From NCBI RefSeq assembly GCF_013408655.1, contig NZ_JACCBP010000001.1:3224001-3288000 (forward strand): a stretch of 64,000 nt of DNA, read 5' to 3'. Origin of the DNA: Pigmentiphaga litoralis (GTDB lineage Bacteria > Pseudomonadota > Gammaproteobacteria > Burkholderiales > Burkholderiaceae_B). The number at the start of each line of letters is the position of its first letter. Position 1 is the stretch's first letter. Under the pieces are notes generated by a model, which did not search any database, had not been told where the DNA came from, and saw nothing but the letters and a program-made list of their open reading frames with translations. This document shows, piece by piece, positions 8,781-17,812 of the stretch. Made by a program: the position numbers and the translations under genes.

Positions 8781-9662
8781 TCACCCCTTGGCCACCTCTT
8801 CCAGCAACCAGTCGCGAAAGTCGCACAGATGCGGGTCGTACTCCAGCCTTTCGGAATACACCAGATAGAACGCCGAATCGATAAGCAGACGCTTGTCGAA
8901 CGGCGCCACCAGCCGGCCTGCGGTCAGGTCATCTTTCACCAGCGCGTATTGCCCCATCGCCACGCCCAGCCCTTGCAGCGCGGCCTGGTAGGCCAGCGCG
9001 ACGTTTTCAAACGTCAGGCCATGCGTGGGATCGATATCGCCGACGCCATTCGCGTCCAGCCATCGGCGCCAGTAATCCGGGCGCGCGGTCGATTGCAGCA
9101 AGGTGTGGCGCGCCAGGTCGCGTGGGGTGGTAATCGCATTGGGCCCGGTCAACAACTGCGGACTGCACACCGGCAACAGTTCGATATCCACCAGGCGGCG
9201 CGAGATCGCGCCCGGCCAATCGCCGTGGCCAATGCCGATCATGACGTCGGCGTCGCCCAAGGTGCGCAGCGGCTTGAACGACGTGGTGAACACCGTGTCG
9301 CGATCCGGATGGGCCACGTGAAATGCCGGCATGCGCGGCAGCAGCCAGCGCATGGCAAAGGTCATCTGGCACCAGATCTGCAGGGGCTTGGCGGCGGGCG
9401 GGGCCAGGGCTTTTGCGGTGGCCTGTTCGATGCGTTCGAACGCGCCGTGCAGATCGTCCCTGTACTGAAGACCGCCCGGCGTCAGCCGCACTTCACGATT
9501 GGCGCGCTCGAACAACCGCATTCCGAGAAAATCTTCCAGCACCTTGATCTGCCGGCTGACGGCGCCGGGCGTCACGTGCAGTTCGCGCGCCGTCTGCGTA
9601 AAGCTCAGGGTGCGCGAGGCGGATTCGAACATCCTGAGCGGGTTCAGCGGCGGCAGCTTCAT
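8781..9662 (-). CDS. LysR-type regulator (GcvA-like)
   Basis: 293 residues from ATG 9662. The N-terminal winged helix-turn-helix is clear (SFTQTARELHVTPGAVSRQIKVLEDFLG, about residues 20-48). The effector domain has the GcvA-like pattern PRLPAFHVAHP-type followed by DADVMIGIGHGDW. It is divergent from a Bug receptor gene with about 117 bp between the start codons. That arrangement strongly suggests that it regulates the receptor and hydrolase genes and itself. Confidence 0.9.
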   Translation of the reverse strand: MKLPPLNPLRMFESASRTLSFTQTARELHVTPGAVSRQIKVLEDFLGMRLFERANREVRLTPGGLQYRDDLHGAFERIEQATAKALAPPAAKPLQIWCQMTFAMRWLLPRMPAFHVAHPDRDTVFTTSFKPLRTLGDADVMIGIGHGDWPGAISRRLVDIELLPVCSPQLLTGPNAITTPRDLARHTLLQSTARPDYWRRWLDANGVGDIDPTHGLTFENVALAYQAALQGLGVAMGQYALVKDDLTAGRLVAPFDKRLLIDSAFYLVYSERLEYDPHLCDFRDWLLEEVAKG

Positions 9663-9779
9663 GGCGTCCTTATCGTTGAGTTTTGGTAAACCAAGTTGAC
9701 TATATATCGATTGTGACAGGACGTGAATCGCCGCAGTATGGTTGCGTCTATTGCGTTGCACCATCAGGAAACCGCCCCC
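9663..9779. promoter_or_regulatory. Divergent promoter region between LysR and Bug genes
   Basis: AT-rich 117 bp. It holds a perfect inverted repeat TTGGT-aa-ACCAA at 9683-9694, followed by TTGACTATATATC at 9696-9708 that could supply -35 or -10 elements. A Shine-Dalgarno-like AGGAAA precedes the Bug ATG at 9780. The inverted repeat is a reasonable LysR operator core. Confidence 0.5.
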
Positions 9780-10748
9780 ATGCCCACACCCCGTTTCGCT
9801 GCCTTGATGTTCGCTGCCCTGACTGTGCCGGGCACCGCATTTGCCGCCGACTATCCCGCCGGCCCGATCACCGTCGTTGTCCCGTACGCCGCGGGGGGAC
9901 TGGCCGACAACATTGCCCGGCCGGTGGCCGACGCGCTGGGTAAAGTGCTCAAGCAATCCGTGATCGTTGAAAACAAGGGGGGTGCCGGCGGTGTGGTCGG
10001 GACCGGTTTTGTCGCACGCGCCAAGCCGGACGGCTACACCTTGCTGCTGACGTTGTCGGCCATTTCCGGCCTGCCCGAAGCGGACCGCCTGCTGGGCCGC
10101 AAGCCGGCCTTCCAGCTCGATCAGTTCGTGCCGATCGCGCGCGTGACGGCGGACCCGAACCTGCTGGTGGTGAGTGCCGATGCCCCCTGGAAATCGGTGG
10201 CCGATCTGGTTGCGGACAGCAAGCAACATCCGACCGCACTGAACTATGGGTCGTCAGGCGTGTATGGCGCCATGCACATCCCGATGGAAATGTTCAAGGC
10301 GGCCAGCGGCGCGCAGATCACGCACGTGCCCTTCTCGGGCGGCGGGCCGGCCATGGTGTCCTTGCTTGGCGGCCAGATCCAGACGGCAGCCAGCGGCCCG
10401 GCCAATGCCGGCAACTTCATCAAGACGGGCAAGATGCGCGCACTGGCCCATTGGGGCAGCCAGCCCCTGCCCGCCTACCCCGGGCTGCCCAGCCTGAAGT
10501 CGCTGGGCTACGACGCGGAATTCGTTCAATGGTCCGCCCTGATGGCGCCGGCGCAGACGCCGCCCGCCGTGATCGACACCCTGCGCAACGCCATGCGTGC
10601 GGTCACCGCCGACCCCGCGCTCAAGCAGGTCTTCAGCAACCTGGGCAGCCCGATCGAATACATGGACGCACCCGAATTCGCGACCTACTGGAAGGCCGAC
10701 GCTGAACGCGTCGTGGCTGCCGTCAAGAAGATCGGCAAGGTGGATTGA
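9780..10748 (+). CDS. Bug-family (TctC-type) tripartite tricarboxylate receptor
   Basis: 322 residues from ATG 9780, with a Sec signal peptide ending TAFAA-DYPAGP. The mature protein shows the Bug signature: ITVVVPYAAGGLADNIAR, then VIVENKGGAGGVVG, the periplasmic two-lobed binding fold. Such proteins capture carboxylates or related small organic molecules in the periplasm, usually as orphan receptors in Bordetella relatives. No TctA or TctB membrane subunit is nearby. The gene is followed without a gap by a hydrolase gene and is controlled by the divergent LysR, suggesting that the ligand is the hydrolase substrate or a relative. Confidence 0.92.
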   Translation: MPTPRFAALMFAALTVPGTAFAADYPAGPITVVVPYAAGGLADNIARPVADALGKVLKQSVIVENKGGAGGVVGTGFVARAKPDGYTLLLTLSAISGLPEADRLLGRKPAFQLDQFVPIARVTADPNLLVVSADAPWKSVADLVADSKQHPTALNYGSSGVYGAMHIPMEMFKAASGAQITHVPFSGGGPAMVSLLGGQIQTAASGPANAGNFIKTGKMRALAHWGSQPLPAYPGLPSLKSLGYDAEFVQWSALMAPAQTPPAVIDTLRNAMRAVTADPALKQVFSNLGSPIEYMDAPEFATYWKADAERVVAAVKKIGKVD

Positions 10749-11663
10749 TTGACAACGACAACCCTTCCCCGCATTCCCGAGTCGCTGTACCGGTTGATGG
10801 ACGAGATCGGTCCCCGCTGGGGATCGAGCGTCCAGGCCAACGTTCGCACGATGATCGAGGCCTACTCCGAAGTCCTGAAAGACGCGCCCAAGGAAGGCAC
10901 CGCCCACCGTGACCTGCCCTACGGCGACGACCCGCGCCAACGCCTGGACGTGTATGCACCGAATGCCAGGAACGACGGGCTCCGCCCGATCCTGATGTTC
11001 GTGCACGGCGGCGCGTTTGTCGAAGGCGACAAGGATCGCACCGACGAGATCTACAGCAACGTGCTTTGGTACTTTGCACGGCACGGCATCGTCGGCGTCA
11101 ACGTCGAATTCCGCCTCGCGCCGACGCACACCTTTCCCAGCGGCACGCAAGACATCGGCGCCGCTGTTGCCTGGGTCAAGGCCCACGCCGCGGACTATGG
11201 CGGCGACCCGGACCGCATCTTCCTGATGGGCCACTCGGCCGGCGGCGCGCACTCCGCGCACTACGCCTACGACGCCCGCTACCACCCTGAAGGCGGTCAC
11301 GGCCTGGCCGGCCTGATCGTCGTATCCGGCCGCGTGCGCGCCGAAAACTCCGCCGAAAATCCCAACGCAAAGCGGGTCGAGGCCTACTACGGCACGTCGG
11401 TCGACGACATGGCCGCGGGTTCCGCGATCAGTCACGTATCGGCCGAATCCCTGCCCACGATGATCGCCGTCGCCCAGTACGAGAACCCGCTGATCGACGT
11501 GCACTGCGCCGAACTCTTTGCGACCCTTTCGCAAGTCCGACGGCGCGCGCCGCGCTTCGTCTGGCTGCCGCGGCATAACCACACGTCGATCATCGCGCAC
11601 TTCAACACGCACGAAGAGGTGCTGGGGAAACACGTGCTGGAATTCATTGAATCGGGAATCTGA
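10749..11663 (+). CDS. Alpha/beta hydrolase fold-3 (kynurenine-formamidase/esterase-like)
   Basis: 304 residues. The TTG start directly follows the stop of the Bug gene, with AAGG about 8 nt upstream, so it is translated by coupling. The oxyanion motif HGGAF is at 86-90, the nucleophile elbow GHSAGG at 161-166 (Ser163), and a C-terminal catalytic His is likely in RHNHTS near 277. The order matches the hormone-sensitive-lipase/BD-FAE esterases and arylformamidases. It is predicted cytosolic, acting on a small ester or amide delivered through the receptor upstream. It is the last gene before the AT-rich island. Confidence 0.85.
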   Translation: MTTTTLPRIPESLYRLMDEIGPRWGSSVQANVRTMIEAYSEVLKDAPKEGTAHRDLPYGDDPRQRLDVYAPNARNDGLRPILMFVHGGAFVEGDKDRTDEIYSNVLWYFARHGIVGVNVEFRLAPTHTFPSGTQDIGAAVAWVKAHAADYGGDPDRIFLMGHSAGGAHSAHYAYDARYHPEGGHGLAGLIVVSGRVRAENSAENPNAKRVEAYYGTSVDDMAAGSAISHVSAESLPTMIAVAQYENPLIDVHCAELFATLSQVRRRAPRFVWLPRHNHTSIIAHFNTHEEVLGKHVLEFIESGI

Positions 11664-11990
11664 CAGACCGATTGGAAATTTGAAGTGTGTTAAGCAAAGG
11701 CGGCATCACGCAAGGACGCCCGGTCTACCATCGACCGGCAATACACGCAACAAAAAATAAGCACTAAATCAAAATCGGGCTTTATCTACAAAATTTCGAG
11801 GCGTAGTTTCTCAACTTCTTCTCCAACAATCGACTTAGCACTCCAATAAGAATCCTAGTCTGTTCTCATTAAGCCTGACTTTAGCGACTTGCTAGGTCGC
11901 AAATTTGCTTCATGAGCCTCCGACTCGTATTCGTACGGTTAAAACTGCTGCTGCCGAAAAGCGGGAACGATCGAAGATAGCGGGGAAAAA
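11664..11990 (+). other. AT-rich intergenic stretch at left edge of island
   Basis: 327 bp without a supported gene. Base composition drops sharply compared with the hydrolase gene on the left and stays low to about 14790. AT-rich tracts near 11745-11800 could hold the promoter of the three-gene cluster that follows. No tRNA, integrase or convincing att repeat is visible. Confidence 0.5.
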
Positions 11991-12770
11991 ATGAGCAAAC
12001 TCTTGGTTGTTTTTTGCTTTCTCCTTACCGCATTGAGTTATCTGAGAGATGTGCATTCGCAGCCATGCCCTATTTTCAACTCGTCACCTCAGGCGTTGAG
12101 ATATCTCCGTGAGAATCAACAGATTTATCCGCGGACCACTGCGGAGTGTTTCGACCGGGCGCTTGTTACACCTCCTTCACTCGGAACTGCCATAGACGCC
12201 GAAACATGGCGCACCTATCTCTGGGAAGGAGCACAACTTCTCCATAGAATGGCTGATTCGTCGGATTTTGGACCGACTGCAAGAAGAGAATATAAAAATT
12301 CTGAGCTGAAAACTTTAGCGCTATACAGAGACAAGACCCTTGATAGGCTACGTGCGGAATCTACCAAAAAAAATCCGCTTGGCGTGGAGGCGTTGCAAAC
12401 TGATTACGCCAAGGGGGTCGACGCAGAATCGAATGTCTTCTGGCAATTGTCGTTGCAGGAAACTAAAGGCCTGCTGAATTTGCAGAACTTTCTTTCAAAT
12501 CTCGATCCGGCACATCTCTTAGATCTGACAGCGGTTCGATGGTTAGAAGCCGTCCGCACTTGCCCCAACTGGGTTCCCGCTGCTGTCAAACCACTGCCTG
12601 ATTATACCAATGGTTGGTGCAAGGCAGACTGCCGAGAACACTTCACAACTGTAGCCGACAAGCTCAATGTATGGATGTCAAACATCCCCGAGCGCGAAAC
12701 CCTGCAATCATATAGAGCACTGAAAAAGCGCGCGATAGAAACCAAGAAATTTTGCAAGAATGGCGAGTGA
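11991..12770 (+). CDS. Unknown exported protein, first gene of AT-rich cluster
   Basis: 259 residues. An N-terminal Sec signal (LLVVFCFLLTALSYL, cleavage likely after VHS-Q near 23) leads to a mostly helical soluble domain. Mature cysteines include C26 and a C-terminal group near residues 190-256 (TCPNW, WCKADC, FCKNG), which could form disulfides in the periplasm. No family was recognised. It is 11 bp before the next gene, and base composition is far more AT-rich than the flanking genome, indicating horizontal acquisition. By position it could be a periplasmic immunity or accessory protein for the peptidoglycan-active enzyme encoded third in the cluster; that is inference. Confidence 0.75.
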   Translation: MSKLLVVFCFLLTALSYLRDVHSQPCPIFNSSPQALRYLRENQQIYPRTTAECFDRALVTPPSLGTAIDAETWRTYLWEGAQLLHRMADSSDFGPTARREYKNSELKTLALYRDKTLDRLRAESTKKNPLGVEALQTDYAKGVDAESNVFWQLSLQETKGLLNLQNFLSNLDPAHLLDLTAVRWLEAVRTCPNWVPAAVKPLPDYTNGWCKADCREHFTTVADKLNVWMSNIPERETLQSYRALKKRAIETKKFCKNGE

Positions 12771-12781
12771 GGGATTGAGCG

Positions 12782-13663
12782 ATGACAAAAATTTTAATTC
12801 TACTATTGCTTGTATTTCAAAATTCAGCTCTTTCCGCGGGCGAAGCCGTGAAAACTGAGGTAGCCGAACAAATCGTCGGAAAAACATTGAACATTGCCCT
12901 TGCGGAAAACGTTAGTGACGGCGTACAGGTCACACTGTCAATGGACGAAACCGACTACATTCCTGGACCAATCTCTGGACGAATAATAGTCAAAAACACA
13001 AGAAATGAGCGATTAACCATTAGCGACTGGAATGTTTATATCATCGGATCATTATCTTCGCTGTACAGCCAAAGTAAGATAACCACTGGCGAGATTAAAG
13101 TGGAGCCGAACTCTGCATACACATTGGATGTTTACCTTCGGCCGGGCAGAAAACCCACCATGTTTGAACATATAACTTTTCGTTCAGGCCCGACCAAGAT
13201 GACAGTCAACCTAATCTATTTCGCGGACGGCATGAAAAGTGGTCAAACCAACTACTCCTTGCAAGCCGAGCTTAAAACATCGCCCTTTTACACTATTGCT
13301 GGGGGCTTTTTTGGCGCGTTGTTGCTGATCGTATTTGTCATAGTTTCCAAAATAATCTATGTCGCTCAGAAAAACGAGCTGACTGCATTAATTTCTAAAC
13401 TTCCATTCTTATGTGTCAAGTGGTTCATCGTTTCCATTGCGTACGCCGTGAACGGGTTGATAGTTACTATTCTTTTAATTACCCTTTCTGCGGGATTAAT
13501 GGCTTTCCAGCTTCCGATATCTTTCAAGCTACAAGATTTCAGCGGGGGTCTTATCGTCGGTCTTTTCAGCATTACTTTGGGAAAGTTTCTGGCGGATAAG
13601 CTGGCGGTGGCCATCCCAAGTCGTTCGCTCAACGATACAAATTCAACTCAGGCGGTTCAATAA
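12782..13663 (+). CDS. Unknown membrane protein with exported beta domain
   Basis: 293 residues. A signal peptide (ILILLLLVFQNSALSAG) precedes a beta-rich, Ig-like periplasmic domain of about 140 residues with a PISGRIIVKNTRNERLTI pattern. Three hydrophobic helices follow (about 178-198, 217-240 and 250-275) and a polar tail. No family was recognised. The start lies 11 bp after the preceding gene, so the pair is co-transcribed. Codon use is AT-rich like its neighbours. A membrane protein with a periplasmic domain next to a wall hydrolase is compatible with immunity or a receptor function, but nothing in the sequence proves either. Confidence 0.75.
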   Translation: MTKILILLLLVFQNSALSAGEAVKTEVAEQIVGKTLNIALAENVSDGVQVTLSMDETDYIPGPISGRIIVKNTRNERLTISDWNVYIIGSLSSLYSQSKITTGEIKVEPNSAYTLDVYLRPGRKPTMFEHITFRSGPTKMTVNLIYFADGMKSGQTNYSLQAELKTSPFYTIAGGFFGALLLIVFVIVSKIIYVAQKNELTALISKLPFLCVKWFIVSIAYAVNGLIVTILLITLSAGLMAFQLPISFKLQDFSGGLIVGLFSITLGKFLADKLAVAIPSRSLNDTNSTQAVQ

Positions 13664-13744
13664 AGCTATCCCAATCTACGTTTTTTGCGTTTACTTGTTT
13701 GGCAGTAGCTCCTCAACGTCAACATTTTTTGAAAGAGCAAAATC

Positions 13745-14518
13745 ATGAAAACAACGCATATTCCAACAGCTGTTTTAAACGAGCTAACTTTCACTGGCGA
13801 ACAGTCAACTGGCTCGTCAGGACTTGCAGTAAAACGACTTCAGGAGTGGCTTTGCTATCATGACTGCTCGACACCAATAGACAGCGATTTTGGCCCAGCA
13901 ACTCAAGCCGCATTAAAGAATTTCCAATTGGCTAAAGCATTTGATCCCACAGGAATTTTAACGGAAGAAACCTGGAACATTTTGGTGTCTCCTATGGCAA
14001 GCGCACTTTCGGATGGAGTTGGACAAAATCTCGGTGATCGTGTTGGAAGTATCGCTGCAAATCATCTAGCAGTTCATCCCCGGGAGTTTGGAGGCGATAA
14101 TTGTGGGCCTTGGGTTCGTATTTATACGGGCGGGCACGAAGGTGCTAAGTGGAAGTGGTGCGCTGGATTTGCCAGCTTCGTTGTTCATCAAGCAGCGGAC
14201 GAACTGGAAGTTCCATCTCCGATTAGGGGTTCATTAAGCTGCGATGAGCTTGCGACGCAGGCAAAAGACGCCGGAAGGTTTGTACAAGGATCAGGACTAT
14301 TTGTTAATTCCGATAGGAAGCTTCAGCTCGGAAACTCGTTTATTTTTTTAATTCGGGAGTCGGCTAACGATTGGAGTCATGCTGGCCTTGGGTTTTCCCT
14401 CACTGGTCAGGTTTTTAGTACGATAGAAGGGAACACCAACGACGTAGGCAGTGCGGAAGGATACGAGGTTTGCGCCAGGACTCGGTCTGTATCGAAAGCC
14501 GACTTCATTGGCTTGTAA
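13745..14518 (+). CDS. Peptidoglycan-binding domain fused to CHAP-like amidase/endopeptidase
   Basis: 257 residues without a signal peptide. Residues 20-80 form a PG_binding_1 domain (GLAVKRLQEWL, DSDFGPATQAALKNFQ, GILTEETW). Residues 110-257 look like a CHAP/NlpC-type cysteine hydrolase: catalytic Cys139 in KWCAGFASF, His212 in DWSHAGLGF, and a polar third residue in IEGNTN (228-231). The predicted activity is cleavage of peptidoglycan stem peptides. It is third in the AT-rich cluster, 81 bp after the membrane protein gene. Lack of an export signal suggests delivery by a secretion apparatus, by lysis, or a non-wall substrate. The fold of the C-terminal part is inferred from motifs. Confidence 0.78.
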   Translation: MKTTHIPTAVLNELTFTGEQSTGSSGLAVKRLQEWLCYHDCSTPIDSDFGPATQAALKNFQLAKAFDPTGILTEETWNILVSPMASALSDGVGQNLGDRVGSIAANHLAVHPREFGGDNCGPWVRIYTGGHEGAKWKWCAGFASFVVHQAADELEVPSPIRGSLSCDELATQAKDAGRFVQGSGLFVNSDRKLQLGNSFIFLIRESANDWSHAGLGFSLTGQVFSTIEGNTNDVGSAEGYEVCARTRSVSKADFIGL

Positions 14519-14953
14519 ATGGACTCGATCGTCTCAAGTAACTCTGGCGGCCGTGTTAATCCGAACAACAGACAGCATTGGCTGATGTTCCGAATTGTGC
14601 TAATTCAACTTAGGTCTGCGTATATAAGGGCGTTGATTCCCGCCGGTCTTAGCGTGAAGAAGATTGATGCGCGCAACCCTGCGACCGTGAGCCCCGTAAC
14701 AGACTCAAACTTTTGGACGATATCTCTCAACCGATTGACGGAATAGTCTAAGCACGCTGCCTCGCGGTCTGGCGGCGCATCTTCACTGTCGGGGCACCTC
14801 TTACACCATTCGATTACCTCCTTGGCCAGCGTGTCGGCCGAGTGGATGGGTGCGTCCTGCAGATTCCATTCGACCGCACCAGGAGTCCCGTGCCAGCGAG
14901 CGCGCGGCTCGTCCCATCTGCTCAGTTTTGCGACTCACCAAAGGGAGTTGGCA
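14519..14953 (+). other. Intergenic transition from AT-rich island to GC-rich DNA
   Basis: 435 bp without a supported gene. The left part is AT-rich and contains only a 75-codon frame abutting the previous stop, with no ribosome-binding site and no recognisable domain. Composition rises to the genome norm after about 14760. The last bases provide AGGGAG ahead of the ATG at 14954. Confidence 0.45.
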
Positions 14954-17812
14954 ATGACGATGCTGTTGATCAAGGGATCTACCGGGGCGGAAGTTGGCAG
15001 GTTGGCCGAGGCGCTGTTGCGCGAACTCGGTGACGACGCTGGCGACTTTCCGAATCTTGCAGGCATGGAAACGATCGATGCGGACTTCGACGCCGCGATC
15101 CGCCGATGGCAGGCGGGGGTCGGGCTGATTGCCGATGGCGTCGTCGGTCCGTTGTGCCAGGTGCTGCTGGAAATGATTCCGCCGCAGGGCGGCAAGTTCG
15201 CCAGCACGCCGCTGACCGTGGCTGCCGTCAGCCGGTTGTTCCCGGCAACCAAGCCGGCCAACATCGCGCGCTACCTGCCCTACATCGAAGCGGCGCTGGG
15301 CGTGTGCGACCTGACCGATCCGCCGATGGTGCTGGGGGCGCTGGGCACGATCCGGTCCGAGTCCGAGGGCTTCGTGCCCATTACCGAATTTCCGTCCAAG
15401 TTCAACAGCGACCCGGGCGCGGCGCCGTTCAATCGGTATGACGGCCGGCTGGGCAACGATGTGCCGGGTGACGGCTTTCGCTATCGCGGCCGCGGTTTCG
15501 TCCAGTTGACGGGCAAGTTCAACTATCGGAAATACGGCGCCAAGATCGACTTTCCGCTGGAGACGCTGCCCGACCTGGCAAATGCGCCCGAAGTGGCCGC
15601 CTTGCTGTTGGCGACCTTTCTGGGCGACGTGGCCGGCAAGTTCCGGCCCGCGTGCGAAAAGGGCGACCTTGCCACCGCGCGCAAGTGCGTCAATGGCGGC
15701 AGCCACGGGCTGGACCGGTTCCGCAGCGTGTTCGCGCTGGCCAAGACGGCATGGAGCACGGAGACGCATGGCGTGGGCGCAGGCAAGTCGCCCACGTTCG
15801 CGTCGCGCCGAACGTCGTTGACCAGCGCCAAGACCAAGAAGGACACCGACGACCTGCGTGACCGGCTGTACCAGCCGGGTGCGATCAGCCTGCCCAATGA
15901 ATTCCCGTCTTCCAGTGACGTGCAGACCTATCTGGCGCGCTACACGCAGGTCGGACTGATACTGGACCAGGGACGCGAAGGCGCGTGCACCGGCTTCGGA
16001 TTGTCTTGCGTCATCAACTATCTGCGGTGGATCAAGTCCGGGCATCCCGACAAGGATTTCATCTCGGTCAGCCCGCGCATGCTGTACACCCTGGCCCGCC
16101 GCTACGACGAATACGAAGGCGAGAACTACGAAGGATCGAGCTGCCGCGGCGCGATCAAGGCGTGGTTCAGCCACGGGGTCTGCCTGGAAGACGACTGGCC
16201 CTACTCTCCCGAAAAATCCAACCCGCCGCATTACGGCTACGCCAAGCGCGCGGCCAGTACTACGCTGGGCGTCTATTACCGTGTCGAGACGCGGTCCATC
16301 ACGGACATGCAGGCGGCGCTGCGACAGCACGGCGCGGTCTTCGTATCGGCATTCACGCACGATGGCTGGCTGGATGTGCCGGATACGGGCGGTTGCCCGA
16401 CCAGCCATCAGGACCTGCCCGAGATCGAATTCGATGGCCGCCCCTCGCAGGTCGACGGCCATGCGTTTGCGCTGGTCGGCTTCGATGCGCGCGGGTTCAT
16501 CGTGCAGAATTCCTGGGGCCCGAGTTGGGGCGCGGGCGGCTTTGCGATCCTGTCGTATCGCGACTGGCTGGCCAACGCGATGGATGCGTGGGTGGTGGCG
16601 CTGGGCGTCGCGGGCGTCATCGAGGGCCGGCTGGTCGCATCGAATCGCGATGGCAGTGGTGTCGCCGGCGCAAGTATCGACAAGAGCAAATGGTGGGATG
16701 CCTCGGTGGCCTATCAGCACAGCATTGTGCTGGGCAATGATGGCCGCGTGATGCGGTATGTAAGCGAAGACGAAAAGCCGCGCAAGCTGCAGCAGCAGGT
16801 CTATGCCCTGCCCGACCAATGGTTCCGCACGACACCCGCGCAACAGAAGAAGCGGCTGGTGCTGTATGCGCACGGCGGTCTGAACAGCGAAAAGGCGGCG
16901 ATCGACCGGGCCAGCGCCATGGGCCGGTACTTCGTCGCCAACGGCTGCTACCCGCTTTTCCTGGTCTGGAAAACCGGGCTGCTGGAATCGTTGCAGGGCA
17001 TGCTGTCCGAATCGGTGCGGACCCCGGCGGCCCGGGGCGATCTGGCCGGCACGTGGACGGATGCATCGGACGCCCTGATCGAAAAGACCTTTGCCCGCCC
17101 CCTGGCGCGCCCGATATGGTCAGAGATGAAAGAAAACGCGGAGCTGGCCTTTGCCCCGCGGCGCGGCGGCGAACTGCTGCTCGACGCGCTGGCGGCTTTG
17201 GTGGAGACCTGGGGCGATCAATTCGAATTGCATCTGGTCGGGCATTCGGCCGGGTCGATCATCCTTGGCCATTTGCTCAGTGCACTGCGCATGCGGGGCG
17301 CCCTGGCCGATCGCGTCACCTCGATCCATCTGTACGCGCCGGCATGCACCGTGCCGTTTGCCAACAAGCATTACGCCAGCGACTCGCGCTTCATGAACCG
17401 TCTCTTTCTGGACGTGCTGTCGGATGAGGTGGAACGCGCCGATACGGTGTCCGCCATCTACCGCAAGTCGCTGCTGTACCTGGTGTCCAATGCGCTGGAA
17501 GCGGATCTGCGCACGCCCATCCTTGGCCTGTCGAACATCTGGAACCCGGACTACTCAGGATGGGACGGATCATCGGATACCGCCGAGGCGCTGTCGGCAT
17601 GGCGCAAGGCCTTCGATGATGCCGAGGGCAAGGTGCTGGATGTAGTCGACACGGCCAAGGTGCGCGTGGGCACTGAAGCCAACGGACAAGCGGCCCAGCA
17701 GAAGGCCGCGCACGGCAGCTTCGACAACGATGTTGCCGTGGTCGCCCGCACGCTGGAGCGCATTACCGGGGGCGCACTGTCCACACCGGTCGACGAACTG
17801 CGGGGGTTCTAG
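14954..17812 (+). CDS. Four-module hydrolase: peptidoglycan-binding, GH19, papain-like protease, serine hydrolase
   Basis: 952 residues; ATG 14954 has AGGGAG 6-7 nt upstream. Residues 3-75 are a PG_binding_1 domain. Residues 85-270 are a GH19 chitinase/lysozyme: candidate acids E136 (RSESEGF) and E145 (ITEF), the family motif YRGRGFVQLTG at 177-187, and VNGG near 246-249. Residues 310-555 are a C1A papain-like domain: Q339 and C345 (DQGREGACTGFG), H503 (DGHAFALVGF) and N519 (QNSWGPSWG). Residues 630-850 are an alpha/beta hydrolase: YAHGG at 638-642 and GHSAGS with Ser765. No signal peptide or membrane helix is seen. Its stop overlaps the patatin start (TAGTG). All catalytic residues are intact, so four activities against wall, protein and ester bonds are plausible in one chain. 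Confidence 0.85.
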   Translation: MTMLLIKGSTGAEVGRLAEALLRELGDDAGDFPNLAGMETIDADFDAAIRRWQAGVGLIADGVVGPLCQVLLEMIPPQGGKFASTPLTVAAVSRLFPATKPANIARYLPYIEAALGVCDLTDPPMVLGALGTIRSESEGFVPITEFPSKFNSDPGAAPFNRYDGRLGNDVPGDGFRYRGRGFVQLTGKFNYRKYGAKIDFPLETLPDLANAPEVAALLLATFLGDVAGKFRPACEKGDLATARKCVNGGSHGLDRFRSVFALAKTAWSTETHGVGAGKSPTFASRRTSLTSAKTKKDTDDLRDRLYQPGAISLPNEFPSSSDVQTYLARYTQVGLILDQGREGACTGFGLSCVINYLRWIKSGHPDKDFISVSPRMLYTLARRYDEYEGENYEGSSCRGAIKAWFSHGVCLEDDWPYSPEKSNPPHYGYAKRAASTTLGVYYRVETRSITDMQAALRQHGAVFVSAFTHDGWLDVPDTGGCPTSHQDLPEIEFDGRPSQVDGHAFALVGFDARGFIVQNSWGPSWGAGGFAILSYRDWLANAMDAWVVALGVAGVIEGRLVASNRDGSGVAGASIDKSKWWDASVAYQHSIVLGNDGRVMRYVSEDEKPRKLQQQVYALPDQWFRTTPAQQKKRLVLYAHGGLNSEKAAIDRASAMGRYFVANGCYPLFLVWKTGLLESLQGMLSESVRTPAARGDLAGTWTDASDALIEKTFARPLARPIWSEMKENAELAFAPRRGGELLLDALAALVETWGDQFELHLVGHSAGSIILGHLLSALRMRGALADRVTSIHLYAPACTVPFANKHYASDSRFMNRLFLDVLSDEVERADTVSAIYRKSLLYLVSNALEADLRTPILGLSNIWNPDYSGWDGSSDTAEALSAWRKAFDDAEGKVLDVVDTAKVRVGTEANGQAAQQKAAHGSFDNDVAVVARTLERITGGALSTPVDELRGF

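Noticed and set aside
14519..14746. 75-codon frame directly after the CHAP gene stop
   Set aside because: No ribosome-binding site, no recognisable domain and an unremarkable composition; it is probably chance coding space in AT-rich DNA.
11664..14953. Prophage or integrative element at the AT-rich island
   Set aside because: No integrase, transposase, tRNA or flanking direct repeat was seen; only composition suggests transfer.
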